Below the pieces are notes generated by a model. It was not told the DNA's origin. It saw nothing but the letters and a program-made list of their open reading frames with translations, and made no database searches. Positions 9,463-16,410 of a stretch of 33,564 bases of DNA are shown piece by piece (the first letter of the stretch is position 1; every line of letters begins with the position of its first letter). The position numbers were made by a program, and so were the translations under genes. Origin of the DNA: Gammaproteobacteria bacterium (lineage in GTDB: Bacteria; Pseudomonadota; Gammaproteobacteria; Pseudomonadales; Moraxellaceae); assembly GCA_028868515.1 (NCBI GenBank), contig JAGWUI010000027.1:1-33564 (forward strand). The letters are read 5' to 3'.

Positions 9463-10448
9463 ATTTAACGTTTATGCCTTTATCTACTGACCAACGCACA
9501 CTTCGATATCAAAAGAAGATCTTTTCTGCTGCTCTATTCGCAGCATGCTCAATCTCGCTCAGCGCATGTGATAACAACCACAATTCCACACAAAAAAATG
9601 CTGCACCTAAAGCAGAATATGCCGCCATCGCCCGTGGAAAAGTAGAAATCGAAGGTGGATTACTCGAAGTCTCCGCCCCTGAAAACGGCATATTCAGTCA
9701 AATCAATGTCAAATTAGGCGATCATATTCAACAAGGTCAAATCCTTGCTCAACTTGATCCACAAGCTGCGGCACTCGATCTTGCTGAAGCAAAAGCTGCG
9801 GCTGCGCAAGCAAAAGCACAGCTCAATATGCAAACCTTACGCTTGCCTGCTGCAGAACGCTTAGCCAGCCGCTGGCAAAAAGCCGCCGCTTTAGGCGCAG
9901 CACAACAGCAGCAAGCGGATGATGCCACACAAGCCGTTGCCCAAATCCAAGCTGAAAATGCAGTTGCGAGCGCACAAGTACAAGTCGAACAACAAAAAGT
10001 CGCAGCAGCAGAATACGCTTTGGAGAAACGAACCATCCGCGCACCACAAGCTGGTGAGATTGTAAAAGTCTGGGTACAACAAGGTAGTACTGCAACAGCA
10101 GACCAACACATTGCTTTCACGATATTACCAGAGCGCCCCTTAATCGTTCGCGCTGAGGTCAATGAAAGCTTTATCAGTCATATCAAAATGGGCATGAAAG
10201 CCAGTCTTTCTGTCGAAGGATCAGCATCTCAGTTGCCGATTGCTGCGCATGTGATCCAGATTAACAAAGTCTACGAAACCGCCAGTTTAGGCAACGATCC
10301 CACGTTGCAAAACGGTCGTGTCGTGGCATGCATTCTCGCTTTAGATCCACCGTCCAAATCATCTTCTACTACTGCACAAAAACAGCAGCAGACTGAAACC
10401 CCGCCACTTCTTGTCGGCCAAAACCTGTTGGTAAAGTTCTATGACTAA
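9459..10448 (+). CDS. HlyD-family membrane-fusion lipoprotein
   Basis: Periplasmic adaptor linking the ABC permease to the outer-membrane factor. ATG 9459 overlaps the ATPase stop (ATGA), and an AGGA lies about 10 bases upstream. The frame extends further upstream, but that part overlaps the ATPase gene. The N-terminus has a signal ending in the lipobox SLSAC (Cys37), so it is probably a lipoprotein anchored to the inner membrane. A biotinyl-lipoyl-like half follows (EVSAPENGIFSQINVKLGDHIQQGQILAQLDP), then an Ala/Gln-rich coiled coil (about residues 100-180). The second lipoyl half is KRTIRAPQAGEIVKVWVQQGS, followed by a beta-barrel region. At 329 residues it is of ordinary length. The closest named type is DevB/MacA. 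Confidence 0.92.
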   Translation: MNLTFMPLSTDQRTLRYQKKIFSAALFAACSISLSACDNNHNSTQKNAAPKAEYAAIARGKVEIEGGLLEVSAPENGIFSQINVKLGDHIQQGQILAQLDPQAAALDLAEAKAAAAQAKAQLNMQTLRLPAAERLASRWQKAAALGAAQQQQADDATQAVAQIQAENAVASAQVQVEQQKVAAAEYALEKRTIRAPQAGEIVKVWVQQGSTATADQHIAFTILPERPLIVRAEVNESFISHIKMGMKASLSVEGSASQLPIAAHVIQINKVYETASLGNDPTLQNGRVVACILALDPPSKSSSTTAQKQQQTETPPLLVGQNLLVKFYD

Positions 10449-11217
10449 GTTTATTTCGAAAGATCAGCTCATTAGCAATCAAACCGATCATGAGCAAAAC
10501 GCACCGTGGATTATTCTCTGCGACTTTGATGGCACAATTAGCCTTGAAGACACCACTGACGTCCTGCTCGAAAGTTTTGGCATGGAAGGCTGGCACCAAC
10601 TCGAAGACGATTGGGAAGCTGGAAAAATTGGCTCACGCGAATGCATGGGTTCACAAATTGGACTGCTAAATGTCAGTCCAACCGAACTGTATAACCGTTT
10701 GGCTCAAATGAAAATTGATGCGGATTTTGCAAAGTTTGTCGAAGTTGCCGCGCAATTAGGTGCACCATTACAAGTCATCAGTGATGGCTTGGATTCTGCA
10801 ATTCAGTTCATTTTAAGTCGCTATGAATTAGCGCATTTACCAATTTATGCCAACAAACTAATTGAGCAGCCCAATAATCGCTGGTCACTGGAGTTTCCAT
10901 ACGCGGAAGCTGACTGCCTCAAAGCCAGCGGCAACTGTAAATGCGCACGCGCCGCCAGCGTCAAAATCACGCCACAACTGACTTCTCAACGAATTCTCTA
11001 TATCGGTGACGGTAGTTCAGACTTCTGTGTATCCAATCGTGTAGATGTGGTCTTGGCAAAAGACAAATTGATTGATTACTGCCAAACACAAGGCATTACT
11101 CATCACCCGATTCGCAATTTCAAAGACGCATTGGCATTGCTCCCTGAAATTTTGCAATCCACACCGATGAAGATCGCACAGCCAGTCATGCATTATCCAA
11201 TGCCTTCATTTAACTAA
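10441..11217 (+). CDS. HAD-IB phosphatase (MtnX/phosphoserine-phosphatase-like)
   Basis: Cytoplasmic haloacid-dehalogenase phosphatase of 258 residues. Motif I is LCDFDGTIS, with nucleophile Asp28 and acid/base Asp30. Motif II is QVISDG, and motif IV is YIGDGSSD. The segment ADCLKASGNCKC resembles the MtnX-like branch (DC.SG.CKC). MtnX acts on a methionine-salvage intermediate, but no other methionine-salvage gene is in the window, so that substrate is doubtful. The start overlaps the end of the membrane-fusion gene by 8 bases, which argues for the same transcript as the exporter. The physiological substrate is unknown. A role in dephosphorylating the exported molecule or its precursor is inference from context only. 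Confidence 0.85.
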   Translation: MTKFISKDQLISNQTDHEQNAPWIILCDFDGTISLEDTTDVLLESFGMEGWHQLEDDWEAGKIGSRECMGSQIGLLNVSPTELYNRLAQMKIDADFAKFVEVAAQLGAPLQVISDGLDSAIQFILSRYELAHLPIYANKLIEQPNNRWSLEFPYAEADCLKASGNCKCARAASVKITPQLTSQRILYIGDGSSDFCVSNRVDVVLAKDKLIDYCQTQGITHHPIRNFKDALALLPEILQSTPMKIAQPVMHYPMPSFN

Positions 11218-11235
11218 AACTTTATATTTAGGAAA

Positions 11236-11268
11236 CTCCCCCTCTTTAGAAAAGAGGGGCTAAGGGAG
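11236..11268. repeat. REP-like hairpin between HAD and hydrolase genes
   Basis: A perfect 9-base stem CCCCTCTTT / AAAGAGGGG (11239-11259) encloses a 3-base loop. An outer CTCCC (11236-11240) can instead pair with GGGAG (11264-11268), giving a competing fold. No T run follows, so it is not a standard terminator. The sequence resembles G/C-rich intergenic repeats that I recall as common in Acinetobacter-type genomes. It lies inside the exporter operon just before the hydrolase ATG. Confidence 0.6.
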
Positions 11269-11280
11269 ATTTGAAAACCG

Positions 11281-12159
11281 ATGATCCAAAACAATGAATA
11301 TCTCTTGGAAGGTCGAGAAATTGAAGGCTGTGGTCGGATTGGTGTTTTACTGGTACACGGTTTGACAGGTACGCCCAATGAAATGAAACTCGTGGGTAAA
11401 GGACTAAATCGTGCAGGTTTAACCGTTTACGGGATGCAGCTCGCGGGTCATTGTGGCGACGAACAAGACTTAATCAAAACCTCTTGGCAGGATTGGTATC
11501 ACACCGTCGAAATTGCAGCCCAAAAACTACGCGAACAAGTGGATCATGTTTTTGTCGCTGGCTTATCTATGGGTGCTGTGCTGTCACTCAAACTGGCAGC
11601 GGATCAGCCTGAACTGATTGAAGGGGTCGGTGTATACGGCCCAACCTTCCGCTATGATGGCTGGAGTATTCCACGTTATGCTCGTTATTTAAATTTCTTA
11701 TTGATCTGGTTCAAGAATCTCGGCATTTTCAAAAACTGGTTTCAATCTGGTGTGTTTACCGAACAACCACCTTATGGACTCAAGGATGAACGGCTTCGCG
11801 CGCGCGTTGTGGCCAGTATGTTTAGCGGGGATAGCGCCAGTGCAGGACTTGCGGGCAACCCTTGGCCTGCCCTCGCTGAGATGTTGACACTATCACATAT
11901 CGTCCGCAAACAACTGCCTCAAGTCACCTCTCCTTGCCTGATTATGCATGCCAGCGAAGATGATATTGCTGACATCAGCAACTCTTTATTGGTTAAAAAT
12001 GGCGTCAATGCACCGACCAAAATGATCTTACTCAACGACAGTTATCACCTGATTACCATTGATCGTGAATATAAAACTGTCATTGATGAAAGCGTCAAAT
12101 TCTTCATCGAAACGGCTCGTCATAATCAGCAAAAAACTGCTGAGCATATTGCGGCATGA
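11281..12159 (+). CDS. Alpha/beta hydrolase, carboxylesterase/monoacylglycerol lipase-like
   Basis: Predicted esterase or lipase of the serine-aminopeptidase (Hydrolase_4) group, 292 residues. The oxyanion region is VLLVHGLTGTP, and the nucleophile elbow is GLSMGA with Ser96. The likely acid is Asp227 or Asp228 in MHASEDD, and the base is His256 in DSYHLITID. A lid-like insertion (about 125-205) rich in aromatic residues suggests a lipophilic substrate. No signal peptide is seen, so it is probably cytoplasmic or membrane-associated. It starts at ATG 11281, about 10 bases after a GGGAG that also belongs to the hairpin repeat. The stop overlaps the next gene (ATGA). The substrate is not known; the neighbours hint at a lipid or ester linked to export. 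Confidence 0.85.
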   Translation: MIQNNEYLLEGREIEGCGRIGVLLVHGLTGTPNEMKLVGKGLNRAGLTVYGMQLAGHCGDEQDLIKTSWQDWYHTVEIAAQKLREQVDHVFVAGLSMGAVLSLKLAADQPELIEGVGVYGPTFRYDGWSIPRYARYLNFLLIWFKNLGIFKNWFQSGVFTEQPPYGLKDERLRARVVASMFSGDSASAGLAGNPWPALAEMLTLSHIVRKQLPQVTSPCLIMHASEDDIADISNSLLVKNGVNAPTKMILLNDSYHLITIDREYKTVIDESVKFFIETARHNQQKTAEHIAA

Positions 12160-12512
12160 CGTATCTCGCAATCGGCTTATGGCTACTGAATATTTGTCTC
12201 GACACTTTTGGGCAATTAGCATTTAAAGCAGCCGCGACACAGCCCCAGCTCGCAGAGAAGTCCTATTGGCAATCTCTGCTCAATCAGCGATGGTTGTGGC
12301 TGGGTATTTCCTGTTATGTCTTTGAAATCATAACGTGGCTTGCCTTCTTATCGCTAGTCCCATTGTCGAGCGGCGTTTTATTTCGTTCGATCAATATCAT
12401 TGTGCTCATGATTGCAGGACGTTTGTGGTTTGCTGAGGCACTCACACCAATCCGTGTTGTTGGGATTGTACTTGTCAGCATTGGAGTTGCGTTAGTTGGA
12501 GTGGGGCAATGA
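12156..12512 (+). CDS. Small SMR/EamA-like membrane protein, first of a pair
   Basis: Polytopic inner-membrane protein of 118 residues with four predicted helices, the size of one small-multidrug-resistance or ArnE-type subunit. The N-terminal DTFGQLAFKAAA resembles the conserved first helix of this group. The C-terminal helix ends in VLVSIGVALVGVG, typical of EamA half-transporters. The gene is coupled at both ends by ATGA overlaps, with the hydrolase upstream and its partner downstream. A pair of such proteins usually forms a heterodimer, as in ArnE/ArnF, which flips an undecaprenyl-linked aminosugar. No aminosugar or glycosyltransferase gene lies nearby, so the cargo is unknown. Confidence 0.8.
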   Translation: MTYLAIGLWLLNICLDTFGQLAFKAAATQPQLAEKSYWQSLLNQRWLWLGISCYVFEIITWLAFLSLVPLSSGVLFRSINIIVLMIAGRLWFAEALTPIRVVGIVLVSIGVALVGVGQ

Positions 12513-12907
12513 AACTTAAACACGGCACATTAAGTTTCTACGCCATTGGTTTTCTTCTTCTCATGGTATTCGACACCATTGCGCAACTTTGTTTTAAATA
12601 CACCGCTATAAACGCTCTTCCCTTACAAGCTAATGTTGATTGGTTATTGCGAATCCTCAGCCATCCATGGATTTATGGTGCGGTTTTTGGCTATATCGGC
12701 GCATTCCTAACATGGATGACCTTACTTAAAAAAGCCCCAATTGGTCCTGCTTTTGCCGCTTCGCACTTGGATGTAATCAGCGTCATGCTTTGTTCTTATT
12801 GGCTGCTGAATGAGCATTTGTCGTGGATACAACTGGTTGGTGCGGTGGTGATTTTAGTTGGGATTATGTGTTTAGCGTTTGGGGAAAAAGCTGAAGAACA
12901 GAGTTAA
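12509..12907 (+). CDS. Small SMR/EamA-like membrane protein, second of a pair
   Basis: The 132-residue partner of the previous gene, again with four predicted helices. DTIAQLCFKYTA matches the DTFGQLAFKAAA of its neighbour, so the two look like diverged duplicates. ASHLDVISVMLCSYWLLNEHLSWIQLVGAVVILVGI is the characteristic C-terminal half of EamA/SMR proteins. A glutamate (in NEHL) sits near the end of helix three. It ends the long plus-strand run. The convergent DUF3592-like gene begins only 33 bases later, and I saw no clear terminator between them. Confidence 0.8.
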   Translation: MKLKHGTLSFYAIGFLLLMVFDTIAQLCFKYTAINALPLQANVDWLLRILSHPWIYGAVFGYIGAFLTWMTLLKKAPIGPAFAASHLDVISVMLCSYWLLNEHLSWIQLVGAVVILVGIMCLAFGEKAEEQS

Positions 12908-12940
12908 AGCTGCGTCCCAATTCAAAAAATCTAAGCAGTT

Positions 12941-13453
12941 CTACAAGAAAAATCCAACTAAACCCAACGCAATAGAAATGATTCCCACGATTTCGAATCC
13001 TTTAGAAATCTGCATCCCATTTTGGTTAGGGTCTGTGAAACGGTTAAAGTTTCGAGTGGTCATCGTCTGCGTCGGTTGTTGTGGATTGATACGAATACTG
13101 ATTTGACTTTGCAACGGATAAGCTTGTCGCAGCTGTGTTTCGATTTGAGTGGTATCAAGTTTCTGAGTCGTCATCTTACATTCAGCGTACAGCTTGCTCT
13201 GATAATCTTTATTTTGGAAAGAATAAGTTACAGTGGTATTGAGGCAAGACTCTATCCGATGTCTTTTTCTTTCAAAAAACTGCATTGATTCAGTCTGAAT
13301 CGTCGCCTGTGTTGGAATCCAAAGCTGAGCGGCTGCGATATATTGGTTATCTCTAGGCTTAAACAGCATGGACTGACCAACGAGAGCTATACCAAAGAAG
13401 ATCGCTGCAAACTTATAAGAGCTTTTTCTTTTGGGTTGTCCTATGCTCTGCAT
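12941..13453 (-). CDS. DUF3592-like membrane protein, copy 1
   Basis: Unknown function, 170 residues. One N-terminal and one C-terminal membrane segment bracket an extracytoplasmic domain. That domain has the DUF3592 pattern: W-P-x-Q-A-x-I near the start (LWIPTQATIQTE), then YSFQNKDYQSK, and YPLQSQISIRINPQQPTQ near the end. Two cysteines (in SCLNTT and AECKMT) are matched by cysteines in the neighbouring copy and may form a disulfide. The downstream neighbour of the longer copy, it probably shares its transcript, with a 32-base gap. ATG 13453 has no convincing ribosome binding site. Base composition looks more AT-rich than the exporter operon. Confidence 0.75.
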   Translation of the reverse strand: MQSIGQPKRKSSYKFAAIFFGIALVGQSMLFKPRDNQYIAAAQLWIPTQATIQTESMQFFERKRHRIESCLNTTVTYSFQNKDYQSKLYAECKMTTQKLDTTQIETQLRQAYPLQSQISIRINPQQPTQTMTTRNFNRFTDPNQNGMQISKGFEIVGIISIALGLVGFFL

Positions 13454-13485
13454 ATATGACTCGGCTTATGTGAGAATTTCTACAA

Positions 13486-14097
13486 TCATGGCTCATAATC
13501 AAAAATGCTCGGAGGTCTTTTAGTACTTGGGGATTTTTTCCACCACCCAAATAAAAGACCTAACCCAGCAAATAACAGAATAGATAACACGATACAAAAA
13601 ATGGATATAACAACCATGCCAAATTTTTTCAGCCCAGCTTTAAGATCATTGCCTATACTATGATCTGATAAAAACTTAAACTCTGTAGCCGTCATCGCTT
13701 CTTCCGGCTGCTGAGGGTTGAATCGAATATCAATTTTGCTATTGATTGGATAAGCTTGACGCAATTGCTGCCCAACTTGAACATCTGATTCTGTTGATGA
13801 TGCTTGGCAATCAATTAAAAAATTCTTTTCATAGCTAGAATTTTTGAAAGCATATATAACAATCGCTTTTAAACAGTCTTGGCGGGGGCTACGACTTCTA
13901 CCCATACCTGAGGCTTCCATTACATAAACATTTTCACTTTTAATAACAGCTTGTATCGGAACCCAGTGCTCTGCTGCAACTAACTTCCTATGACTTTGAT
14001 AAGAGAAATAACCTGTAACAAAAAGGACCAATAAAATTAATATAGTTAGCAATATCCCATAAACTACCGTTTGTTTTGGCTGCTCACTGATAGGCAT
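13486..14097 (-). CDS. DUF3592-like membrane protein, copy 2
   Basis: Unknown function, 203 residues, a paralogue of the gene just downstream. Matching segments are HWVPIQAVIKSE, YAFKNSSYEK, QLRQAYPINSKIDIRFNPQQPEEAMT and a membrane helix at about 160-185. It also has an N-terminal membrane helix (about 11-30). It differs in carrying a basic, proline-rich cytoplasmic tail after the last helix (WWKKSPSTKRPPSIF). Conserved cysteines in DCLKAI and DCQASS align with those of the first copy. The duplication is tandem and old, as judged by the divergence. It starts at ATG 14097 with only a weak GAG upstream. An inverted repeat lies about 30-50 bases before the start. Confidence 0.75.
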   Translation of the reverse strand: MPISEQPKQTVVYGILLTILILLVLFVTGYFSYQSHRKLVAAEHWVPIQAVIKSENVYVMEASGMGRSRSPRQDCLKAIVIYAFKNSSYEKNFLIDCQASSTESDVQVGQQLRQAYPINSKIDIRFNPQQPEEAMTATEFKFLSDHSIGNDLKAGLKKFGMVVISIFCIVLSILLFAGLGLLFGWWKKSPSTKRPPSIFDYEP

Positions 14098-14125
14098 AAA
14101 TTACTCAATTCACAGATGTTTTACC

Positions 14126-14149
14126 CTAGCTTAATTCATATAAAGCTAG
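14126..14149. promoter_or_regulatory. Inverted repeat upstream of the DUF3592 pair
   Basis: CTAGCTT and AAGCTAG form perfect 7-base arms around a 10-base AT-rich centre, about 30 bases before the DUF3592 copy 2 start. The size suits an operator or a 5' leader hairpin. The rest of the 14098-14314 spacer shows only AT-rich sequence. Confidence 0.35.
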
Positions 14150-14314
14150 AGCTCAACAAACTTAAAAAACCTCTTTTTTGACAAAAAAATGCACAGACTT
14201 TCGTCCATACATTTTTTAAATTAACGTTGAATTGTATTTCACCCTTCTTTGCTCAAATGGAAAATTAATCAACACAGGCAATCCTTGAGTCAGCATCAGC
14301 AATGTAAAATTGAA

Positions 14315-14695
14315 TTAACTAGCCGAATTTAAAAATTTCTCTAGATCAGAGACATGATCACTATAAATCTTAATCATTTCTTCATTACATTCAGCAGGAA
14401 CCACTGTGCTCGTAGGAGGGCTCTTTCGAAAGGCTTTTTTACCATAAAGCGAGAGAATTTTGATGCGTGTATTAGCCAAACGTTGATCAATCGCATTAAC
14501 CTCTGAAGCATTGAATTGATCACAGTTACGCTGTTGCATCACCGCTTGTTGGTACGCAGCTTGGCTGTACAAATAGATGGCATTCGACATCGCGGGATTC
14601 AGCACAGCAGCTTGAGACTGGGATTGACTAGGCAAAGTCTCCGCTTGTGCAAAAGGTGAAAAACAAATACATAGAGCAATCAATAACCGTTTCAT
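14315..14695 (-). CDS. Small secreted protein of unknown function
   Basis: The preferred start is ATG 14695, giving 126 residues. An AAAGGA ribosome binding site lies about 6 bases upstream, and the protein begins with a clean signal peptide (MKRLLIALCICFSPFAQA). The frame stays open to 14797, but that extra part has no signal and overlaps the promoter region. The mature protein is mostly helical and Gln/Ala-rich. It has two cysteines (QQRNCDQF and PAECNEE) that could form a disulfide in the periplasm. I recognise no family. It stands alone between a terminator-like hairpin and the DUF3592 pair. Confidence 0.7.
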   Translation of the reverse strand: MKRLLIALCICFSPFAQAETLPSQSQSQAAVLNPAMSNAIYLYSQAAYQQAVMQQRNCDQFNASEVNAIDQRLANTRIKILSLYGKKAFRKSPPTSTVVPAECNEEMIKIYSDHVSDLEKFLNSAS

Positions 14696-14751
14696 ATCTA
14701 ATCCTTTAGATTCAACATCTTGTCTTAAGTAACCTAAGACATACTTATACT

Positions 14752-14770
14752 TTAAGCCTCCAAGGCTTAA
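14752..14770. promoter_or_regulatory. Perfect inverted repeat before the small secreted protein
   Basis: TTAAGCC and GGCTTAA flank a 5-base centre, about 60 bases upstream of ATG 14695. Read on the minus strand, a TATAAG lies just downstream and may be a -10 box, so the repeat could be an operator over the -35 area. This is a positional inference. Confidence 0.35.
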
Positions 14771-14787
14771 AACAGGGTAAAACTTAT

Positions 14788-14820
14788 AAAAAAGCACGGA
14801 ATCAATCCGTGCTTCTTTTT
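14788..14820. terminator. Intrinsic terminator after the aminotransferase gene
   Basis: AAGCACGGA / TCCGTGCTT form a perfect 9-base stem around a 5-base loop (14792-14814). T-rich runs lie on both sides, so it can act in both directions. It lies 16 bases past the stop of the minus-strand aminotransferase. Confidence 0.88.
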
Positions 14821-14835
14821 ACCACAATTAAACGC

Positions 14836-16227
14836 TTACAAACCCAACTTCATTTCTCTTTTTGCACGAGTCAATAACTGGTCGAGCAATGCCAAACCTT
14901 GATCGATCTCAGCACGAGAAATATAAAGTGATGGGGCGAAGGTAATGACGTTTTTGTAGTAACCACCGACGTCCAATACCAAGCCCATTTTCTTGCCTTC
15001 CCAATCCAGATCACCTGACAAGCCGATGTGAACCATCTTGTCCAGCAACTCACGGTTTGGTGCAAAACCATCTTCCATACAGATTTCAGCGCGCAGTGCT
15101 AGACCTAAGCCATCGACATCACCGATTTCAACATGGCGTTTTTGCAGCTCTTTCAGACCTTCAAGGAAGTATGCACCGCTTTCCATGACCATTTTTTCAA
15201 AATCAACTTCACGAGTCATTTTCATGACTTCCAGACCCAGTGCAGTACCGAGTGGATTTGACGCAAATGTTGAGTGAGTTGAGCCTGGTGGGAATACTGT
15301 TGGATTGATCAATTCTTCACGCGCCCACAGACCACCGAGTGGATTCATCCCATTGGTCAATGCTTTCGCAAACACCAACACGTCTGGCTTCACATCGAAG
15401 TGTTCGATTGACCACAGTTTACCTGTGCGATAGAAGCCCATTTGGATTTCATCCACAACCAACAATACACCATGATCGTCGAGAACTTTTTTCAGACCTT
15501 TAAAGAAATTACGTGGCGGGACAACATAACCACCAGTTCCCTGAATCGGCTCTACATAGAATGCAGCATACTCAGATTGACCCACTTTTGGATCCCACAC
15601 GCCGTTATATTCAGTTTCAAATAAACGGGCAAAATCCTTCACGCAATAATCGCCATATTCTTCAGCAGTCATACCTTTTGGACGACGGAATGGATATGGA
15701 AATGGCACAAAATGCGCACGATCACCAAAATGACCATAGCGACGGCGATAACGATAGCTCGAAGTAATCGCTGACGCGCCGAGTGTACGACCGTGATAAC
15801 CGCCTTCAAATGCAAACATCAAGCTCTTGCCATTTGATGCATTACGGACGATTTTCAGCGAGTCTTCAATCGACTGTGAACCACCGACGTTGAAATGAAT
15901 ACGACCATCCATGCCAAACTTAGCATGCATATCCTGAGCAATCACTTTTGCCAGTTCAATCTTGGTTGGATGTAAGTATTGACTCGCAACTTGTGGCAAA
16001 GTGTCAATTTGATGTTTTAACACATTGTTTAAGCGTTCGTTTTTATAACCAAAATTAACTGCGGAATACCACATTTGCAGATCGAGATAAGGTGTTCCAT
16101 TCTCATCAAACAAATAACTACCTTGGCAATTTTCAAAAATCTTTGGCGGATTGACATAGTGTACGGTGTCGCCAAACGAGCAATATTTTGCTTCATCGGC
16201 AAGAAGTTGTGCATTTCTGGTGGACAT
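14836..16227 (-). CDS. Class III PLP-dependent aminotransferase
   Basis: Cytoplasmic omega-aminotransferase family enzyme, 463 residues from ATG 16227, which has GAGG about 7 bases upstream. The frame extends 4 codons further to a TTG inside that ribosome binding site. Motifs: FEGGYHGRTLGA (PLP phosphate and stacking region), VVDEIQMGFYRTGKLW with the PLP-binding aspartate, and the Schiff-base lysine in FAKALTNG. THSTFASNPLG is the other phosphate-binding loop. Class III members use substrates such as GABA, ornithine, lysine or diaminobutyrate, and the sequence alone does not tell me which. It lacks close likeness to the usual Acinetobacter diaminobutyrate enzyme as I remember it. A 183-base spacer separates it from the PilS-like gene upstream, and a terminator follows, so it is probably monocistronic. 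Confidence 0.88.
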   Translation of the reverse strand: MSTRNAQLLADEAKYCSFGDTVHYVNPPKIFENCQGSYLFDENGTPYLDLQMWYSAVNFGYKNERLNNVLKHQIDTLPQVASQYLHPTKIELAKVIAQDMHAKFGMDGRIHFNVGGSQSIEDSLKIVRNASNGKSLMFAFEGGYHGRTLGASAITSSYRYRRRYGHFGDRAHFVPFPYPFRRPKGMTAEEYGDYCVKDFARLFETEYNGVWDPKVGQSEYAAFYVEPIQGTGGYVVPPRNFFKGLKKVLDDHGVLLVVDEIQMGFYRTGKLWSIEHFDVKPDVLVFAKALTNGMNPLGGLWAREELINPTVFPPGSTHSTFASNPLGTALGLEVMKMTREVDFEKMVMESGAYFLEGLKELQKRHVEIGDVDGLGLALRAEICMEDGFAPNRELLDKMVHIGLSGDLDWEGKKMGLVLDVGGYYKNVITFAPSLYISRAEIDQGLALLDQLLTRAKREMKLGL

Positions 16228-16410
16228 AAAAAACCTCAATCAAAACCCAATCAAAATCTGCATGCAAACGACAGCTGCACACAGCATTGAAATAAAAAAC
16301 CGCATCGAATACTGGGCGAGGATTTTTGAATAACAACCTTACTTTATCGTGAATTTTTTATGGAGGTTATATGGAGGGGATGAATGAATCACAAAAAAAT
16401 GACAGCTCGA

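Noticed and set aside
9749-10162. Long minus-strand open frame antisense to the membrane-fusion gene
   Set aside because: It is Cys- and Ala-rich low-complexity translation of the Gln/Ala coiled-coil region, with no ribosome binding site, and mirrors a well-supported gene.
5886-10448. RND efflux pump (AdeABC-like) controlled by the AdeR-like regulator
   Set aside because: The permease is a 372-residue FtsX-type protein with a separate ABC ATPase; no RND protein of about 1000 residues is present.
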